Below are positions 62,069 through 64,000 of a DNA stretch of 64,000 bases, piece after piece. The stretch covers positions 248,001 to 312,000 of the forward strand of contig JAQGEQ010000263.1 of assembly GCA_034620365.1 (NCBI GenBank), in the 5' to 3' direction. Below the pieces are notes generated by a model. It worked only from the letters and a program-made list of their open reading frames with translations. It ran no database searches and was not told the DNA's origin. The DNA comes from Pegea sp. RAD2-039 (taxonomy: Eukaryota > Chordata > Thaliacea > Salpida > Salpidae). Both the position numbers and the translations under genes were made by a program. How positions within the stretch are numbered: the first letter of the stretch is position 1; the number at the start of each line of letters is the position of its first letter.

Positions 62069-64000
62069 ATGTTTCGAAAAGTGCTAAAATGTAGTTTAAT
62101 CATACCAATTATTTCAGTTATTTTGTTTATTTTATACTTTTTAAACCTTTACAATGAAAAGTTTCTTAAAAGAAACCATAAAACTGAAGAATTAGACCAG
62201 GTAATAGTTCTAATCAAACAATAACAAAATGATGTTGACTTTATTAAAACAGGTCACTGAACAATCTTCAAATGTTAACTACAATGTCCATGCTTTCTAT
62301 TACGCATGGTATGGGAACCCATTAAATGATGAAAGATATATCCACTGGAACCATAGATTTCTACCTCATTGGTCTGATAAAGTCTCTAAAAAGTACTCAA
62401 CTGGAGAAAGACATAATCCACCGGAAGATATAGGTCTTGAAATTAATAATAATTTTTGTAAATCTGTTAATTTTTATCTGTTTTATGCTTAATAGATGGT
62501 TTTTAAACTTTTAAATGTTTTATTAGGATCAAATTTTTATCCAAGTCTTGGTTTATATAGTTCTAAGGGTCCATTTATTCAGAAAATTCATATGAATCTC
62601 TTAAAGAAAGCTAAAATTGGTAAAAAAAAGATTTTTTGAGTTTCAAACAACTTCTTTTATCAAATTATGTCCTCTAATTTAGGTGTGATTGCTGTGTCTT
62701 GGTATCCTCCTGGTAAAAGTGATGATGAAGGCTTACCAGTAACTGAAGAATTTTGGAGAGAGTTACTAGATAGTGCAGAGTATAGTGATATTAAAGTAAA
62801 AAGAAATTAATATTTTGTTGCTTTTTACAAATAACTGAAAAAAATATTTTCTAAACAATTTTTAAAATTTATCTAAAAGATAATTCTAATTTTCAGGTTT
62901 GTTTTCATATTGAACCTTATGAGGGTCGGACTGCAAAATCAGTTGCTGAAGACATCAAATACCTCATCAAAACGTCAGTTTTTTTGCTCTTTATATTTCT
63001 ATTTAAATTTTTAATCTATTTGTTCGACTTTTTAATTGATAAAAAAGTAAAATCCCTTTTTTTCATACAACTAAATCCTTGCAATGCCTTTTTTCTGACT
63101 TTGTTGCAACAATAATAAGTCAGCACCTTGACACAAAGTAAAACTCCTTCAGCAACAACACCACGCCAAAACCTATTAATGGTTTCTCTAATTTTTAAAT
63201 TTAAATGACTTCTTTAAACTTGAAATCTTTAATAACAATTTTTATTAGAACCAGCAGAGTTTTGTTTCAAAAATATAAATTAAGTAATTTTGTTTAGAAG
63301 TGAAATATAAAAAGTTTCTTTATTTCGTTTTTTATTTATAATTTGTATTTTACTGATACCTCTGCAGTGTTCTATTCTTTTCATATCAGCTATGCTAAAT
63401 TGTATACTTAAAACCTTTTCATTATCTTTCGCTCATATTTTTTTGTTTTTCTTTCTTATAAGAGCTGCAGAATTCATCACTCGCAGCCATGCGTTGAATA
63501 GATAAATACTTTCAATAATATTTCAAACTTTTTAGCATCAAGCTACAAATTTTTACAGTTTTGGAAACCATGGTGCCATCTACAGAAAAGAACAGATTAA
63601 CGCAAAGCTAGGAGACTGGAGTCTTCCTTTATTCTATATTTACGACTCCTATCAAATTGACTCGAAAGATTGGAAGGATGTTCTTGCAAGAGATGGAAGA
63701 GCATCTTCAATCCGAAACTCACAGGACACAGATGCGTTTGTAATTGGATTATTAGTGAATAGAGATGATATGTAAGTGACTTTTCAACTATCAACTTCTT
63801 TAAATTGATGAATTTTCATCAGGCAAACTTTTGTTGATTCAAATTTCGACGGTTTTTACACTTACTTTGCTTCACATAAAATGGGTTTTGCTGCTGCTAG
63901 TGAAAATTGGAGTATACTTTCAAAATTTGCGGTTGATAACAACTTATTATTCATACCAAGTGTTGGGCCTGGATATATAGATACTAACATCAGGTTACTA
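62069..64000 (+). CDS. MANEA: MANEA, Golgi endo-alpha-1,2-mannosidase (GH99), 5' part, cut by window end
   Basis: Exons: 62069-62200, 62253-62433, 62527-62619, 62683-62795, 62897-62973, 63559-63771 and 63823 to about 63993. Phases agree throughout, encoding about 326 residues of a family near 460. GT follows each exon; the donors after exons 2 and 5 (GTCTTG, GTCAGT) are chosen by homology. Residues 1-44 give a type II membrane anchor (CSLIIPIISVILFILYFLNL) and short stem. The catalytic GH99 domain begins with NYNVHAFYYAWYGNP and YIHWNHRFLPHW, then RHNPPEDIGSNFYPSLG, VSWYPPG, VCFHIEPYEG, LPLFYIYDSYQI, FDGFYTYFA and LFIPSVGPGYIDTNIR. These match the (beta/alpha)8 barrel of endomannosidase, which cleaves glucosylated mannose from N-glycans in the Golgi, a bypass of ER glucosidases. 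The region with the conserved acidic catalytic residues lies beyond the window. Exon 7 probably ends at 63993 (CAG|GTTACT). Confidence 0.95.
62974..63558 (+). other. MANEA intron 5, the longest, holding repeats
   Basis: The other MANEA introns seen are about 50-100 bases, while this one is 585. It contains a hairpin CTGACTT (63095-63101) / AAGTCAG (63117-63123) enclosing the palindrome TGTTGCAACA, and near its 3' end copy 2 of the dispersed repeat. Transposon insertion probably explains its length. Confidence 0.7.
63404..63509 (+). repeat. Dispersed repeat, copy 2 (SINE-like tail), in MANEA intron 5
   Basis: Matches 56521-56618 along its length, best at GCAGCCATGCGTT (63483-63495) and the preceding CTTATAAGAGCTG. 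It ends GATAAATAC. It has the same orientation as copy 1 and as the host gene. Confidence 0.6.

Noticed and set aside
62434-62492. Read-through of MANEA exon 2 to the stop at 62490-62492 as a short protein
   Set aside because: Homology with GH99 (PPEDIG-SNFYP) requires splicing at 62433 into 62527.
63597-63794. Minus-strand 65-codon frame
   Set aside because: Antisense shadow of MANEA exon 6.
1-64000. Functional tRNA or rRNA genes
   Set aside because: No GGTTCRANTCC B-box with a proper upstream A-box and no rRNA core sequence was noticed on either strand. A tRNAscan or Rfam search would be needed to exclude small RNAs.

Overview
The window is nuclear DNA from an animal, probably a bilaterian with an extremely AT-rich, intron-dense genome. 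Coding sequence is split into short exons by introns with GT/AG ends, some only about 50-65 bases long. Non-coding DNA is poor in G and C, so exons stand out as islands of balanced composition. There are no operons, ribosome binding sites or other prokaryotic features. Two genes are recognised with confidence: NUDC (complete, 8 coding exons, 330 residues) and MANEA/GH99 endo-alpha-mannosidase (5' part, running off the right edge). I cannot name the phylum from the sequence.

Layout. About 4.4-8.4 kb, minus strand: an uncharacterised gene with a serine-rich, very basic C-terminal region, joined in frame to an upstream exon encoding a hydrophobic segment and another exon at 8.3 kb. About 12.05-23.08 kb, minus strand: seven phase-consistent exons of an unnamed single-pass membrane protein. 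Its cytoplasmic tail carries NPxY, ITIM-like and YxxPhi tyrosine motifs. A cluster of CRE palindromes (TGACGTCA) lies just beyond its most upstream exon. About 30.5-32.3 kb, plus strand: a compact three-exon gene with a TATA box, encoding a 100-residue secreted precursor. The precursor has a signal peptide, two Cys-rich segments of three cysteines each, and RRRR and RRKR processing sites between them. I recognise no family for it, and it is the best candidate here for something undescribed. About 32.3-57.7 kb is AT-rich DNA with no gene I can support, apart from a few weak exon-like or GC-balanced islands. 57.74-60.19 kb, plus strand: NUDC, with a GC-rich repeat in intron 2. About 60.8-61.5 kb, minus strand: a decayed fragment of the C-terminal end of a non-LTR retrotransposon reverse transcriptase. 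62.07-64.0 kb, plus strand: MANEA exons 1-7.

The genes are ordinary neighbours and form no pathway. NUDC is a cytosolic dynein/HSP90-linked chaperone and MANEA a Golgi glycan-trimming enzyme. The two membrane proteins and the secreted peptide would act at or outside the cell surface. All exon models come from reading frame, phase and splice-site logic by eye. No database search was possible.
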